The translations under genes and the position numbers were made by a program. From an uncultured bacterium (GTDB lineage: Bacteria; Actinomycetota; Actinomycetes; S36-B12), in contig CAIVQM010000206.1 of NCBI GenBank assembly GCA_903908025.1, forward strand, positions 1 to 21,100: a DNA stretch of 21,100 nucleotides. The letters are read 5' to 3'. Positions 13,954 through 20,965 of the stretch are shown piece after piece (within the stretch, counting starts at the first letter, position 1; each line of letters begins with the position of its first letter). The notes under the pieces were generated by a model, which did not search any database, had not been told where the DNA came from, and saw only the letters and a list, made by a program, of their open reading frames with translations.

Positions 13954-15252
13954 TTACTGCAGGTAGAGCCGGACCGGGATCTCGGTGAGCGTGATCTGAG
14001 CGCCCTCCTGTGACTCCTGGCAGTTCGCCAGCGGGTCGCAGACCAGCTTGGTGCCGGCCGGGGCCGTGTAGGGGGCATCACCGTTCTCCGCCCAGGCGAC
14101 GACCCACGAGGTGCCGTCCTTGGAGAAGTTGCAGGTGACCGCTCCAGCGGTGTCGGTGCAGCCGTCGAAGGAGGATCCGAAGACCCAGTTCTCCAGCGCG
14201 AAGAAGCCCTGCTCCGCATCGGAGCCCGGGTACGCCTGGATGCCCAGGAGGTCGTAGGGCTTCTGCGTCCAGATGTACCAGTACGAGCGCTCGACGCCGT
14301 AGCGCAGATCGTCGATGTACGTGCGGACGACCCAGCCGGCCGCCTTCGCGCCCGTGATCTCCTGCTTCGGCAAGTCGCCCGGTCCGGCAAGGCCGTAGTT
14401 CAGCTCGGTGTCCCACAGCGGCAGGTCAGGTGCGCCCGCTGCCGTCAGGTAGTCCTGAACGAGCTTGATGATCGCACCACGCGCAGCAGGATCGCCGTCG
14501 GCTGCCGGGTAGGTGTGAATCGCAACGACGTCGATCGGCCAGTCCTTAGCGGCGAGTGCGTCGAGATAGGCCGGGAAGAACTTGTCGAACGGGCCGGTCA
14601 GCCGCGTGGAGGGCGACGCGGCGACGACGAGGGCCGCCGGGTCGATGGCCTTGATGATGTCGTAGGCCCGCTTGGTGAGTTCGGCCATCTCCTCGGGCGT
14701 GCCGTTCCAGAAGTTCTTGAGGTTGGCCTCGTTCCAGATCTGGTAAGCAGTAATACGCCCCTTGTAGCGAGTGGCGACCTCGGTGACCCACGCGTCCCAG
14801 GCCTTGAGGTCCTTGGGAGCGCTGGCAGCGCCCGGCTGCGGGTAGTCGTCCGGACCGACCTTCTTGGCATTCCACTCGGGTGTGGTACCCAGGACCATGA
14901 GGATGTCGGTCATGCCCTTGGCCTGGGCGTTCTCCAGGATGCCCTCGAGGTTGTCCCACTTGTAGACACCCGGCTCAAGCTCGATCTGCGACCACGCGGT
15001 GCCGTTGTCCCACAGCCGTAGCGCGCCGAAGGGAGCCGACGCCCACGCGCCAGCCTCAGCACCCTCGATGTGCATGCCCACGAGGGACGACGGCACGCCG
15101 GACCCAGTGGGAGCGGTCGATGACGACCCGCTGGCAGCGGCCGAGGAGGTCGCCGCGGGCTCAGAACCGCCCGAGGAGCAGGCCGTCGCCAAGAGTCCGA
15201 CCGTGGCGAGAGCTGCGGTGGCCGTTACTAGCTTGCGGGAGTACCGAACCAT
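13954..15252 (-). CDS. Lipoprotein glycoside hydrolase, clan GH-A (GH39-like)
   Basis: 432 residues from an ATG at 15252. A lipoprotein signal (VRYSRKLV, hydrophobic core, LLATAC) gives a lipidated C25, and a Ser/Ala/Thr linker of about 25 residues tethers the enzyme outside the membrane. The (beta/alpha)8 domain contains QIWNEANL with predicted acid/base E175 and LWDTELNYG with nucleophile E283; the spacing and the WNE and DTE contexts fit retaining clan GH-A glycosidases such as GH39 (for example PslG). The C-terminal 60 residues form a small beta domain with cysteines. It is a paralog of the upstream gene, judged by eye near 45% identical, and the two genes overlap by 25 nt. The mature protein is strongly acidic. 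The likely role is trimming or releasing the polysaccharide made by this locus. Frame extension to 15303 was rejected because it would precede the lipoprotein signal. Confidence 0.88.
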   Translation of the reverse strand: MVRYSRKLVTATAALATVGLLATACSSGGSEPAATSSAAASGSSSTAPTGSGVPSSLVGMHIEGAEAGAWASAPFGALRLWDNGTAWSQIELEPGVYKWDNLEGILENAQAKGMTDILMVLGTTPEWNAKKVGPDDYPQPGAASAPKDLKAWDAWVTEVATRYKGRITAYQIWNEANLKNFWNGTPEEMAELTKRAYDIIKAIDPAALVVAASPSTRLTGPFDKFFPAYLDALAAKDWPIDVVAIHTYPAADGDPAARGAIIKLVQDYLTAAGAPDLPLWDTELNYGLAGPGDLPKQEITGAKAAGWVVRTYIDDLRYGVERSYWYIWTQKPYDLLGIQAYPGSDAEQGFFALENWVFGSSFDGCTDTAGAVTCNFSKDGTSWVVAWAENGDAPYTAPAGTKLVCDPLANCQESQEGAQITLTEIPVRLYLQ

Positions 15253-16475
15253 TGCGGCATGCTTCCAATCGTCACTTGCGACCCTGGGGTGACGGGCGTG
15301 CACTGGTTGAGCGCATCACACGTCACGGTCGCATTCGCGGGCACCGTAAAGGTACCTGAGCCCTTGTCGAGCCAGGCCACCACCTTCGGGGTGATGTTGT
15401 CGCCCAACTGGCAGGTGTTCACGCCCGTCCCTGTGGCCGCGTTGCATGAGTAGAACGCGCCGCTCAGCCAGTTGCGTACCGTCTGGTAGCCCTGCGCGCC
15501 CACCGTGCCGTTGAACATCTGGATGCCGACGAGGTTCGCGCTCTGGAACCAGTAGTACCAGTAGGCGCGGTCGACCCCGTAGAGGACGTCATCGAGGTAG
15601 GTCTCAGCAACCCAGGCGGCAGCCGTGGGGCCTTCGATGTCCCTGTCGGGATTGCCCGAGCCCGGGCCGGCGATGCCGTAGTTGATCTCGGTGTCCCAGA
15701 GCAGCTTGCTGGCCGGGACCTTGCCGGCCTTCATGTCAGCCTGGACCTGCTGGATGTAGGCCACGCGGTCAGCCGGGGTGCCCGTGCTCGCGGGGTAGAG
15801 GTGCACCGCCACGACGTCGATCGGCCAGCCGACCTTCTTGAGCTCCTTCAGGTACGCCGGGAAGAACTTCTTGTAGGCGCTCTGCAGGCGGACGGTGCTG
15901 CTCGCCGCGACGACCTTGCCCGTCGGGTCGTACTTCTTGATGATCTTGTACGCAGCCTGGGTCAGTGCCGCCATCTGCTTGGGCGTGCCCTGCCAGAAGG
16001 TTGTGAGGTTGGCCTCGTTCCAGATCTGGTACGACTCGATCGACGTGCCGTAGCGCTTGACGACGGCCGTGACCCAGTTCTTCCAGTCCTTCATGTTCGC
16101 GGGGTTCGAGGCAGCACCCTTGTTCGGGTAGGTGCCCTGCTTGGTGTTGCTGGCCGCCCACTTGGGGGTCGAGCCGAGCACGTAGAGGATCTGCTTGCCC
16201 TGGCCGTTGGCGTTCGCGATGGCCGCGTCGAGCCCGTTCCACCAGTACTTGCTCTTGGTCTGCTGGACCTGACCCCAGGCCACTCCCGAATCCCACAGGC
16301 GGATCGAGCCGTAGTTGACGGTCGCGGTGACACCCTGCGAGATCTGCGGCACGTGCATGCCCATATTGGTGTCGATGAACGGTCCACCCGAGGATGCCTG
16401 AGCCGGGGCCGTACCGACGAGACCGGCCAGCGCGATCGTTGAGGCGACGATGGCAGCGATCGTGGAGCGACGCAT
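15228..16475 (-). CDS. Secreted glycoside hydrolase, clan GH-A (GH39-like), paralog of the lipoprotein
   Basis: 415 residues. An ordinary signal peptide (MRRSTIAAIVASTIALAGLV, then APAQA with cleavage near residue 27) has no lipobox cysteine, so the enzyme should be released. QIWNEANL gives predicted acid/base E154 and LWDTEINYG gives nucleophile E263, 109 residues apart, consistent with a retaining GH-A barrel. A small C-terminal beta domain with four or so cysteines follows and matches the paralog downstream. The mature chain is lysine-rich and net basic, in contrast to its acidic partner. The ATG at 16475 has a good ribosome binding site. Its 3' end contains the start of the lipoprotein gene. 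Substrate is unknown; a polysaccharide of the neighbouring locus is the obvious guess. Confidence 0.88.
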   Translation of the reverse strand: MRRSTIAAIVASTIALAGLVGTAPAQASSGGPFIDTNMGMHVPQISQGVTATVNYGSIRLWDSGVAWGQVQQTKSKYWWNGLDAAIANANGQGKQILYVLGSTPKWAASNTKQGTYPNKGAASNPANMKDWKNWVTAVVKRYGTSIESYQIWNEANLTTFWQGTPKQMAALTQAAYKIIKKYDPTGKVVAASSTVRLQSAYKKFFPAYLKELKKVGWPIDVVAVHLYPASTGTPADRVAYIQQVQADMKAGKVPASKLLWDTEINYGIAGPGSGNPDRDIEGPTAAAWVAETYLDDVLYGVDRAYWYYWFQSANLVGIQMFNGTVGAQGYQTVRNWLSGAFYSCNAATGTGVNTCQLGDNITPKVVAWLDKGSGTFTVPANATVTCDALNQCTPVTPGSQVTIGSMPQWFGTPAS

Positions 16476-16481
16476 GGGGAA

Positions 16482-16489
16482 CCTTTCCT
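16482..16489 (-). promoter_or_regulatory. Ribosome binding site (AGGAAAGG) of the secreted glycosidase gene
   Basis: AGGAAAGG lies 6 nt before the ATG at 16475 and fixes that start. Confidence 0.65.
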
Positions 16490-16509
16490 ACGGAATCGGG
16501 ATCGATGCG

Positions 16510-16515
16510 ACCCTA
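16510..16515 (-). promoter_or_regulatory. Possible -10 box (TAGGGT) for the glycosidase pair
   Basis: TAGGGT on the minus strand in the 63-nt gap would give a leader of about 28 nt carrying the AGGAAAGG site. No clear -35 box was seen. Confidence 0.3.
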
Positions 16516-16538
16516 GCCGACGGAATGCCAGATTCCGA

Positions 16539-17234
16539 CTACCGACGCCGCAGGACGTACAAGCTCTGACCGTCTGTTTCCTGCCCGTACTCGAACCGGT
16601 CGACGGCCAGCCGTGCAGCGTTCACGTGGTCCTCGAAGTGCCAGCGGGCGAAGCGGGTGCAGTGCAGGCGGCCCTTCCACTCCAGGGGGCCGTAGCCCTC
16701 CGGGTTCTCCTCCCAGCCGGGCACGTCCTCCTCGACGAAGCAGGTGACGAAGGCCTTGCCCCCCGGCGTGAGGGCCTCAGCGATGAGCTGCAGGTAGGCG
16801 GGCGTGTCCTCGTCGTTCATGTGCGAGAAGACGGAGTAGGCGTAGAAGACATCGACAGTGCCCGGATCGGCCGCGAGCGTGCGCTCGGGCGTGCCGTCGG
16901 GGTTGTAGCGCTCGTTGCTCACGTCGACACAGGTGAACCGGAAGCCCGGGGCGGCGAGGTTCGCGTCGGCCCACTCGATCAGCTCGGGCTGGACGTCGAC
17001 CCCGTGGTAGTCGGCGATGCGCCCGAAATGTTCGCGCACCCCGACAGCCAGCCGGCCAGCGCCACTGCCCCAGTCCAGGAGTGCGGAGTCCTTCGTCAGG
17101 CCGGCGTACTTCTCCAGGCGCCGCACATCGCGCACAGCCGTCTTGATGAATGCGGCGTCGTTCTTGAAGTGCTTGCCACCCATCCGGTACTTGCTGGGGG
17201 GCAGGGCGTTGGCGGGCTTCTTCTTGGCGAACAT
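16539..17234 (-). CDS. SAM-dependent class I methyltransferase
   Basis: 231 residues. Motif I is ALLDWGSGAGRLAVGV (about residues 51-66), the glycine-rich SAM loop. YHGVDVQPELIEWADANL carries the acidic residue at the end of strand 2 (D80) that binds the SAM ribose. FYAYSVFSHM and LTPGGKAFVTCF correspond to motif IV and the following strand of methyltransferase types 11/12. A basic N-terminal tail (MFAKKKPANALPPSKY) precedes the domain. The substrate cannot be told; methylation of a sugar or small metabolite is possible, and nothing ties it firmly to the polysaccharide genes. The frame is open to 17309, but the ATG at 17234 has a -10-like box 7 nt upstream. Confidence 0.85.
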   Translation of the reverse strand: MFAKKKPANALPPSKYRMGGKHFKNDAAFIKTAVRDVRRLEKYAGLTKDSALLDWGSGAGRLAVGVREHFGRIADYHGVDVQPELIEWADANLAAPGFRFTCVDVSNERYNPDGTPERTLAADPGTVDVFYAYSVFSHMNDEDTPAYLQLIAEALTPGGKAFVTCFVEEDVPGWEENPEGYGPLEWKGRLHCTRFARWHFEDHVNAARLAVDRFEYGQETDGQSLYVLRRR

Positions 17235-17241
17235 GCGCCAA

Positions 17242-17247
17242 AGCCTA
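17242..17247 (-). promoter_or_regulatory. -10-like box (TAGGCT) for the methyltransferase gene
   Basis: TAGGCT on the minus strand lies 7 nt before the ATG at 17234, one base more than in the other leaderless promoters here. No Shine-Dalgarno sequence is present. Confidence 0.45.
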
Positions 17248-17292
17248 CGGGCTGCTTCGCGGCCCCCATGCCGCCTCCCGGAGAAGCAGCGA

Positions 17293-17306
17293 CCGGGACA
17301 AACCGG
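17293..17306. repeat. Partial copy of the intergenic inverted-repeat motif
   Basis: CCGGGACAAACCGG shares CCGGGACAAAC with the right arm of the nearby 17-bp inverted repeat, making three copies of the motif within about 80 nt (two direct, one inverted). Confidence 0.5.
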
Positions 17307-17333
17307 CAAGGATGCCCCGCCGCGCCACCCTCA

Positions 17334-17370
17334 TTCCCCGTTTGTCCCGGATTCCGGGACAAACGGGGAA
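17334..17370. repeat. 17-bp perfect inverted repeat with a 3-nt loop
   Basis: Arms TTCCCCGTTTGTCCCGG (17334-17350) and CCGGGACAAACGGGGAA (17354-17370) are exact complements around ATT. It lies after the end of the Fpg/Nei gene and before the methyltransferase promoter, so it would form a very stable hairpin in the fpg-side transcript. It could be a terminator (no T-run follows), an intergenic REP-type repeat, or an operator. The rest of 17235-17446 holds no gene that could be supported. Confidence 0.75.
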
Positions 17371-17446
17371 GAAACGCGGGGGACGGGGCGATCCTCGTCG
17401 ATTTCTCCCGGTGCTTCGTCGGGCGGGGCGAGGCGGGGGGAGTCGG

Positions 17447-18328
17447 CTACTTGAGGAGGCGGCTCATCCGCCGGTCGGCGAGCTGCTTGCCACCCGTCTG
17501 GCAGGTGGGGCAGTACTGCAGGGCGGAGTCCGCGAACGACACCTCACGCACGGTGTCCCCACAGGTCGGGCAGGGCTCGCCCGCTCGCCCATGCACCGCC
17601 AGGCTCGCCTTCTTCTCCGACTTCAGCGTGCCGGTGCCATGGCCGACGGAGCGGGCGATGGCAGCCGCGAGTTCGTCGCGCATGCAGGTGTACAGGCGCT
17701 CGACCTGGGCCGAGGTGAGCGTGCTGCACGGGTGGAACGGGGACAGTCGCGCCCCGTGCAGGATCTCGTCACTGTAGGCATTGCCGATCCCGGCGATCGT
17801 CGACTGATCGCGCAGCACACCCTTGATCTGCGAGCGCCCGGCGGCCCTGAGAATCTCCGCGAACGCCGTCTCGGTCAGGCCGTCGGACAACGCGTCCGGC
17901 CCGAGGCGCGCCACGCCGGGCACCTCCTCCGGATCCCGCACCACGTAGATCGCCAGCCGTTTCGTCTTCCCCGCCTCCGTCACGTCGAATCCGCCCGTTG
18001 GCTCACCGTCATCGGTCACGAACGCCACCCGAAGGGCCAACGGGCCTGAGCCCGGCTTCACCGGGGTCGAGGCGACCAGTTCGCGCCACTGGACCCAGCC
18101 CGCGCGGGACAGGTGCCACACCAGATGCAGGCCCTCGACCGTCGCCAGATCGAGGAACTTCCCTCGTCGGGTCACCTCACGGACGTGCTGCCCCTCGAGT
18201 TCCGTGAGCGACGGGCTGAACGTCTTGAGGGCACTGAGACTGGCCAGCGTCACCGAGGCGATGCGGTTACCGGCGGTCTGTTCCGTCAGGAACCGCGCCA
18301 GCGCCTCGACCTCGGGCAGTTCCGGCAC
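17447..18328 (-). CDS. Fpg/Nei family DNA glycosylase/AP lyase
   Basis: 293 residues from a GTG, giving the mature N-terminus PELPEVE with catalytic P2 and E3. Other landmarks are RRGKFL with K57, the helix-two-turn-helix segment DQSTIAGIGNAYSDEIL (about residues 174-190, N183), and a C-terminal zinc finger with C253, C256, C273 and C276. These enzymes excise oxidised bases such as 8-oxoguanine or oxidised pyrimidines and cut the abasic site. In the zinc-finger loop the segment FADSALQYCPTCQ has Ser where E. coli Fpg has the DNA-contacting R260. From memory this is typical of an actinobacterial Fpg/Nei subfamily, so it is probably not a defect. Whether the specificity is Fpg-like or Nei-like is open. 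The GTG follows the stop of the upstream gene with no gap (TAGGTG), so the two are an operon. Confidence 0.95.
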   Translation of the reverse strand: MPELPEVEALARFLTEQTAGNRIASVTLASLSALKTFSPSLTELEGQHVREVTRRGKFLDLATVEGLHLVWHLSRAGWVQWRELVASTPVKPGSGPLALRVAFVTDDGEPTGGFDVTEAGKTKRLAIYVVRDPEEVPGVARLGPDALSDGLTETAFAEILRAAGRSQIKGVLRDQSTIAGIGNAYSDEILHGARLSPFHPCSTLTSAQVERLYTCMRDELAAAIARSVGHGTGTLKSEKKASLAVHGRAGEPCPTCGDTVREVSFADSALQYCPTCQTGGKQLADRRMSRLLK

Positions 18329-19555
18329 CTAGAGCAGGCCCATCTCCGACGCCGACTCGCGCAGGCCCGGGCGTGCATCCGGGTGAGCGGCGTGATCAAT
18401 GATGTTCGATACCCGCTCGCGCTGGCTGCGCCCGAACACTGCGGCGATGCCATTCTCGGTGGCAACGGCACTGTGCTCGAAGCTGGTCACCGGCTCCTGG
18501 ATGCGGGGCACGATCGTCGACACATTGGCCTTCTTGTGCCAGGAGGGCAGCGCGATGAAGGACTGCCCGCCGCGCGAGTGCAGCGCGCCGACGATGAAGT
18601 CGGTCGACCCGCCGAAACCGGAGTAGATGCGTCCCTTGACCCGACTCGCATTCGCCTGGTCGAACAGGTCGACCTGCAGCGCAGCATTGACGCTCGTCAT
18701 CTTCGCCTGGCGAGCGATCTGCGCCGGGTCGTTCGTGCGCTCGGTGCGCAGCATGCGGATCCACTTGTTCAGGTGGATCCAGTCGTAGAGCTCCTGCGAT
18801 CCGAAGATGAAGGAGGCTGTGATCGGCACTTCGCGGTCGAGTGCATCACGCTTGAACAACTCGTATACGCCGTCGCTGAACATCTCCGTCCAGATGCGCA
18901 GCCCCTTCTGCTGCGTGAGGGAAGCCAGCACCGCATCGGGAACGGCGCCGATCCCCATCTGCAACGTGGCGTTGTCCTGGACGCGTGCTGCGATGAGTTC
19001 GCCGATCCGTCGCGAGACATCGTCCAGACCGCCCGCTGAGTGAGTGGGTAGGACCTCCTCGACCTCGACGAGGTAGTCGATCTCGTGCTCGTAGATCTGA
19101 GCATCGCCGTAGGTGTACGGCATGTTCGGGTTGGCCTGGACGACGACGAGACCGCCGCGCTCGCGCACCGACTCGATTGCCGCGGGCAGGATGTTGACCT
19201 CGGTGCCGAGACTGAAGGTGTCGTGACGCCGCGTCGACGTGTGCAGCAGCACGACATCGGGTCGGTAGTGGTCGCGGAACAGCACGGGCACGAGGCTGAG
19301 CCGGCACGGGATGTAGACGAGGCGTTCGTGATGACGCATCCCTGGACCGACGAATGCGGTCTCGTAGGTGACGCCCTCGCGGTCTGGCAGCCCCTTCTGC
19401 GCATTCAGCATGTGCAGCCGGTACTCCGGCACCACCGCGTCCAGTGCACTCAGGAGGACATGGGGGGTAGCGAAGTTCCCGGATGCGACCACCCGCGGGT
19501 TATCGGGAAGGCTCGCCAGTACCCGCTGCAACTGCTCGACGCTCACAACTCTCAT
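18329..19555 (-). CDS. Acetyl-CoA hydrolase / CoA-transferase family protein
   Basis: 408 residues from the chosen ATG. Signatures of the acetyl-CoA hydrolase/4-hydroxybutyrate CoA-transferase family are NPNMPYTYGDAQIYEHEIDY (about residues 142-161), NATLQMGIGAVPDAV (about 195-209), IWTEMFSDGV with the predicted catalytic glutamate E224 that forms the CoA thioester, and SGFGGSTDFIVGA in the C-terminal half. The reaction would be CoA transfer between acyl groups or hydrolysis of acyl-CoA in the cytoplasm; the acyl substrate is unknown. In-frame ATGs at 19564 and 19576 are alternatives. 19555 is preferred because AAGGA lies about 8 nt upstream of it. It is the first gene of a unit with the Fpg/Nei gene and diverges from fcl across 73 nt. 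The metabolic link to DNA repair is not obvious. Confidence 0.9.
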   Translation of the reverse strand: MRVVSVEQLQRVLASLPDNPRVVASGNFATPHVLLSALDAVVPEYRLHMLNAQKGLPDREGVTYETAFVGPGMRHHERLVYIPCRLSLVPVLFRDHYRPDVVLLHTSTRRHDTFSLGTEVNILPAAIESVRERGGLVVVQANPNMPYTYGDAQIYEHEIDYLVEVEEVLPTHSAGGLDDVSRRIGELIAARVQDNATLQMGIGAVPDAVLASLTQQKGLRIWTEMFSDGVYELFKRDALDREVPITASFIFGSQELYDWIHLNKWIRMLRTERTNDPAQIARQAKMTSVNAALQVDLFDQANASRVKGRIYSGFGGSTDFIVGALHSRGGQSFIALPSWHKKANVSTIVPRIQEPVTSFEHSAVATENGIAAVFGRSQRERVSNIIDHAAHPDARPGLRESASEMGLL

Positions 19556-19628
19556 GCCCACCATCCTTCCATCCATGCCGCCTCCGCGGCAGCCTGAGTG
19601 GATGCGTGCTGTGCCACACTTGGTCACC

Positions 19629-20573
19629 ATGCAGCAGCAGATCCCCTGGCCGGACCTGAAGGTCTATGTCGCCGGGCACAACGGACTTGTCGGTTCGGCC
19701 ATCGTGCGGGCCCTTGAGGGGGTCGGCGTAGGCGAGGTCATCGGCTGGCGTTCCGGCGAACTCGACCTGACCGACCGCACGGCCACGATGGACGCGATCA
19801 TCGGCGCTCGTCCCGACATCATCATCGACGCCGCCGCGAAGGTGGGCGGGATCATGGCCAACTCGACCTATCCCGTCGAATTCCTCAAGGACAACCTGCT
19901 CATCCAGACGAATGTCATGGACGCCGCGCATGCTTCCGACATCGATCGACTGCTCTTCCTCGGCTCGTCATGCATCTACCCCCGGCACGCCACGCAGCCG
20001 ATCCGCGAGTCATCACTGATGACCGGCCCGCTGGAGCCGACCAATCAGGCCTACGCGATGGCCAAGATCTCCGGGATCTACTACATCGAGGCGCACCGCA
20101 CCCAGTACGGCCGGCACTGGATCTCGGCGATGCCCACCAATCTCTACGGTCCCAAGGACAACTTCGACCTCCAGTCCTCGCACGTGCTGCCCGCGTTCAT
20201 CCGTCGCTTCCACGAGGCCAAGGAGTCGGGTGCGGCGAGCGTGACCCTGTGGGGCACCGGCGCGCCGCGGCGCGAGTTCCTGCACGTCGACGATCTCGCG
20301 CAGGCCTGCCTGATGCTCCTGCAGTCCTATGACTCGCACGAGACGATCAACGTCGGCCTCGGCGACGACATGCCGATCAGGGAACTCGCCGAGACGGTTG
20401 CTTCCGTCGTCGGCTTCGAGGGCGAGCTCGAGTGGGACAGTTCCAAGCCCGACGGCATGCCGCGCAAGTTGCTCGACACGACACGCATCAACGACCTCGG
20501 CTGGCAGCCCACGATCACCCTGCGGGACGGACTCGCAAGCACCTACGCGTGGTACGTCGAGAACGTCGCCTGA
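19629..20573 (+). CDS. fcl: GDP-L-fucose synthase
   Basis: 314 residues, the family's usual length. It is a short-chain dehydrogenase/reductase that epimerises and reduces GDP-4-keto-6-deoxymannose to GDP-L-fucose with NADPH. Evidence: VYVAGHNGLVGSAIVRAL (nucleotide loop), AAAKVGGI, LGSSCIYPRHATQP with S113 and C115, AYAMAKISG with Y142 and K146, SSHVLP with H185, and GTGAPRREFLHVDDLA. All catalytic residues of the E. coli enzyme have counterparts. The substrate-making GDP-mannose 4,6-dehydratase (gmd) is not in the window. The ATG at 19629 has no visible Shine-Dalgarno site and only a poor -10-like CACACT 9 nt upstream; in-frame GTG 19611 and ATG 19602 are alternatives. It may supply fucose to the polysaccharide locus. 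Confidence 0.93.
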   Translation: MQQQIPWPDLKVYVAGHNGLVGSAIVRALEGVGVGEVIGWRSGELDLTDRTATMDAIIGARPDIIIDAAAKVGGIMANSTYPVEFLKDNLLIQTNVMDAAHASDIDRLLFLGSSCIYPRHATQPIRESSLMTGPLEPTNQAYAMAKISGIYYIEAHRTQYGRHWISAMPTNLYGPKDNFDLQSSHVLPAFIRRFHEAKESGAASVTLWGTGAPRREFLHVDDLAQACLMLLQSYDSHETINVGLGDDMPIRELAETVASVVGFEGELEWDSSKPDGMPRKLLDTTRINDLGWQPTITLRDGLASTYAWYVENVA

Positions 20574-20602
20574 CGCACGGACTGCACACGAGATGAGGCG
20601 AC

Positions 20603-20965
20603 ATGACTGAGCCGGTGCAGGTCCTGCTCCCGGGCCGCCGTTGCATGCTGGTCCGCCTCACCTGCCAGGAGGGAATGCGCCCCGCGATGCTCGAGATCCT
20701 GAACTCCTACGCCGATGGCCTCCAGGAGGAGCCAGGGACGGAGATCTTTGTCGTGTCCCTTGATCCCGACGACGAAGCGATCGTCTGGCTGTACGAGATG
20801 TTCAAGGATGTCGAAGCCCAGAACGCGCATCGCGCGTCCGCAGGATTCGCCACCATGATGACCTCGATGCCCGAACTGCTCAACGGTCCGCCGGCGGTGC
20901 TGCAGATGGAGCCGCTGCGAATGGCGATGCAGGAGACAGTGCTCACCGAAGACTGGACGTTCTGA
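20603..20965 (+). CDS. ABM-domain (antibiotic biosynthesis monooxygenase-like) protein
   Basis: 120 residues. The layout fits the dimeric alpha+beta ABM fold: MLVRLTCQEGMRPAMLEIL (strand then helix), EEPGTEIFVVSLDPDDEAIVWLYEMF (written here only as the EIFVVS and IVWLYEMF strands), and VEAQNAHRASAGF, whose H-x-x-S pattern is common in quinol-monooxygenase-like members. Such proteins include quinol oxidases, heme-degrading enzymes and stress proteins, so the substrate is not predictable. GAGG lies 4 nt before the ATG, and the gene follows fcl by 29 nt with no separate promoter visible. Its stop overlaps the next start by one base. Confidence 0.75.
   Translation: MTEPVQVLLPGRRCMLVRLTCQEGMRPAMLEILNSYADGLQEEPGTEIFVVSLDPDDEAIVWLYEMFKDVEAQNAHRASAGFATMMTSMPELLNGPPAVLQMEPLRMAMQETVLTEDWTF

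Noticed and set aside
16626..17777. 383-codon plus-strand frame over the methyltransferase, the hairpin and the end of the Fpg/Nei gene
   Set aside because: It is antisense to two conserved genes and runs through the inverted repeat; no recognisable protein features.
18329..19555. CoA-transferase-family gene as part of the polysaccharide pathway
   Set aside because: Its signatures are those of acyl-CoA enzymes, and it is operonic with DNA repair rather than with sugar genes.
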